From positions 1 to 5,915 of the forward strand of contig JASLVI010000096.1 of assembly GCA_030741455.1 (NCBI GenBank): DNA of 5,915 nucleotides, in the 5' to 3' direction. The notes beneath the pieces are model-generated. The model worked only from the letters and a program-made list of their open reading frames with translations, searched no databases and had not been told where the DNA came from. A program made the translations under genes and the position numbers. Shown here one piece after another: positions 5,503 through 5,915 of this stretch (positions are counted from its first letter, which is position 1; every line of letters begins with the position of its first letter). The stretch is from Candidatus Poseidoniaceae archaeon. Its GTDB lineage: Archaea; Thermoplasmatota; Poseidoniia; Poseidoniales; Poseidoniaceae.

Positions 5503-5915
5503 ATGTCGATGCCAAGACGAGCAATGAAAGACATGGGATTGCAAGCTTGCTGTCTTCGTTGCGATGAGCCGGATGAGAAAGGAAGTTCAAGATGTAAGAA
5601 ATGTATTGGACATCATATGCGAATTAGAGAAGAGATTGCAAAAGCATCGCCTGATGATCCGTTGTATCAATTCGCAAAAGAACTCCTAGCGATGATGGTT
5701 GCCCCCCACCGGTACGATAATGATCCAGTTCATGGGCCGTCTTTGGAAGAACAACAGAGACTTGCTGCAGAATATTTACCGCAAGGTGAAGAACAAACCG
5801 AAGAGGATGTTTTCGAAGTTTTTGAAAATCAGAAAAAAATTCAGAAAAAGAACATTATCCAAAGTATAGCGAATAAAAACAAATGGAAAGATCAACCACC
5901 AGATCCTGAATCTGC
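5503..5915 (+). CDS. Partial zinc-ribbon-like small protein, C-terminus beyond the window
   Basis: The frame opens just after an in-frame TGA (5494-5496) and stays open to the right edge, giving 137 codons without a stop; the gene is cut by the window. From ATG 5503 the protein begins MSMPRRAMKDMGLQACC. Cys17-x2-Cys20 and Cys31-x2-Cys34 form a four-cysteine zinc-ribbon or small treble-clef site, with Cys16 and His37-His38 adjacent. After it comes a mostly helical, charged region (about 40-110) with HRYDNDPVHGPSLEEQQR and an acidic stretch GEEQTEEDVFEVFE, then a Lys- and Asn-rich stretch (KKIQKKN, NKNKWKD). No membrane segment is visible. Such small zinc modules commonly bind RNA, DNA or proteins, but the family is not recognised. 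ATG 5509 is an alternative start. It is transcribed away from the M50 gene. Confidence 0.7.
   Translation, partial: MSMPRRAMKDMGLQACCLRCDEPDEKGSSRCKKCIGHHMRIREEIAKASPDDPLYQFAKELLAMMVAPHRYDNDPVHGPSLEEQQRLAAEYLPQGEEQTEEDVFEVFENQKKIQKKNIIQSIANKNKWKDQPPDPES

Overview
The window looks like a piece of a planktonic archaeal genome, most likely of the Marine Group II type (Candidatus Poseidoniales). That is an inference from style, not a proof: a lipobox signal (LAGC-FG) on a large secreted peptidase, a compact archaeal M50 membrane peptidase (HEIGH, then AEFRADPKGL), TATA-like boxes such as TTATTAAA about 25 bases before plausible transcription starts, a very acidic small membrane protein, and short intergenic gaps at moderate GC. 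No rRNA, tRNA, CRISPR array, insertion sequence or phage gene was seen.

Layout, left to right. (1) 1-103 is a leader/promoter region. (2) 104-1879 (+) is a 591-residue exported M28-family zinc peptidase lipoprotein with all expected metal and catalytic residues. (3) 1941-2474 (+) is a small protein with two membrane segments and a long Asp/Glu-rich tail, preceded by its own likely TATA box and Shine-Dalgarno (SD) sequence. (4) 2486-4525 (+) is a 679-residue soluble protein that I do not recognise; its SD overlaps the stop codon of the acidic gene, so the two are almost certainly one transcription and translation unit. (5) 4526-5284 (-) is a 252-residue M50 (site-2-protease-like) membrane metallopeptidase, convergent with gene 4 with no base between the two stop codons, which lie in one perfect 10-bp palindrome. 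(6) 5285-5502 is a 218-base divergent intergenic region with two abutting hairpins. (7) 5503-5915 (+) is the 5' part of a small zinc-ribbon-like protein that runs off the right edge.

How they may work together: genes 3 and 4 form the only clear operon and are the least explained part of the window, a membrane-anchored polyacidic protein paired with a large cytosolic orphan. The M28 peptidase probably degrades extracellular peptides at the cell surface, in keeping with a protein-consuming marine heterotroph. The M50 protein is a probable intramembrane protease of unknown substrate. Nothing in the sequence ties the two peptidases to the orphan pair beyond proximity.
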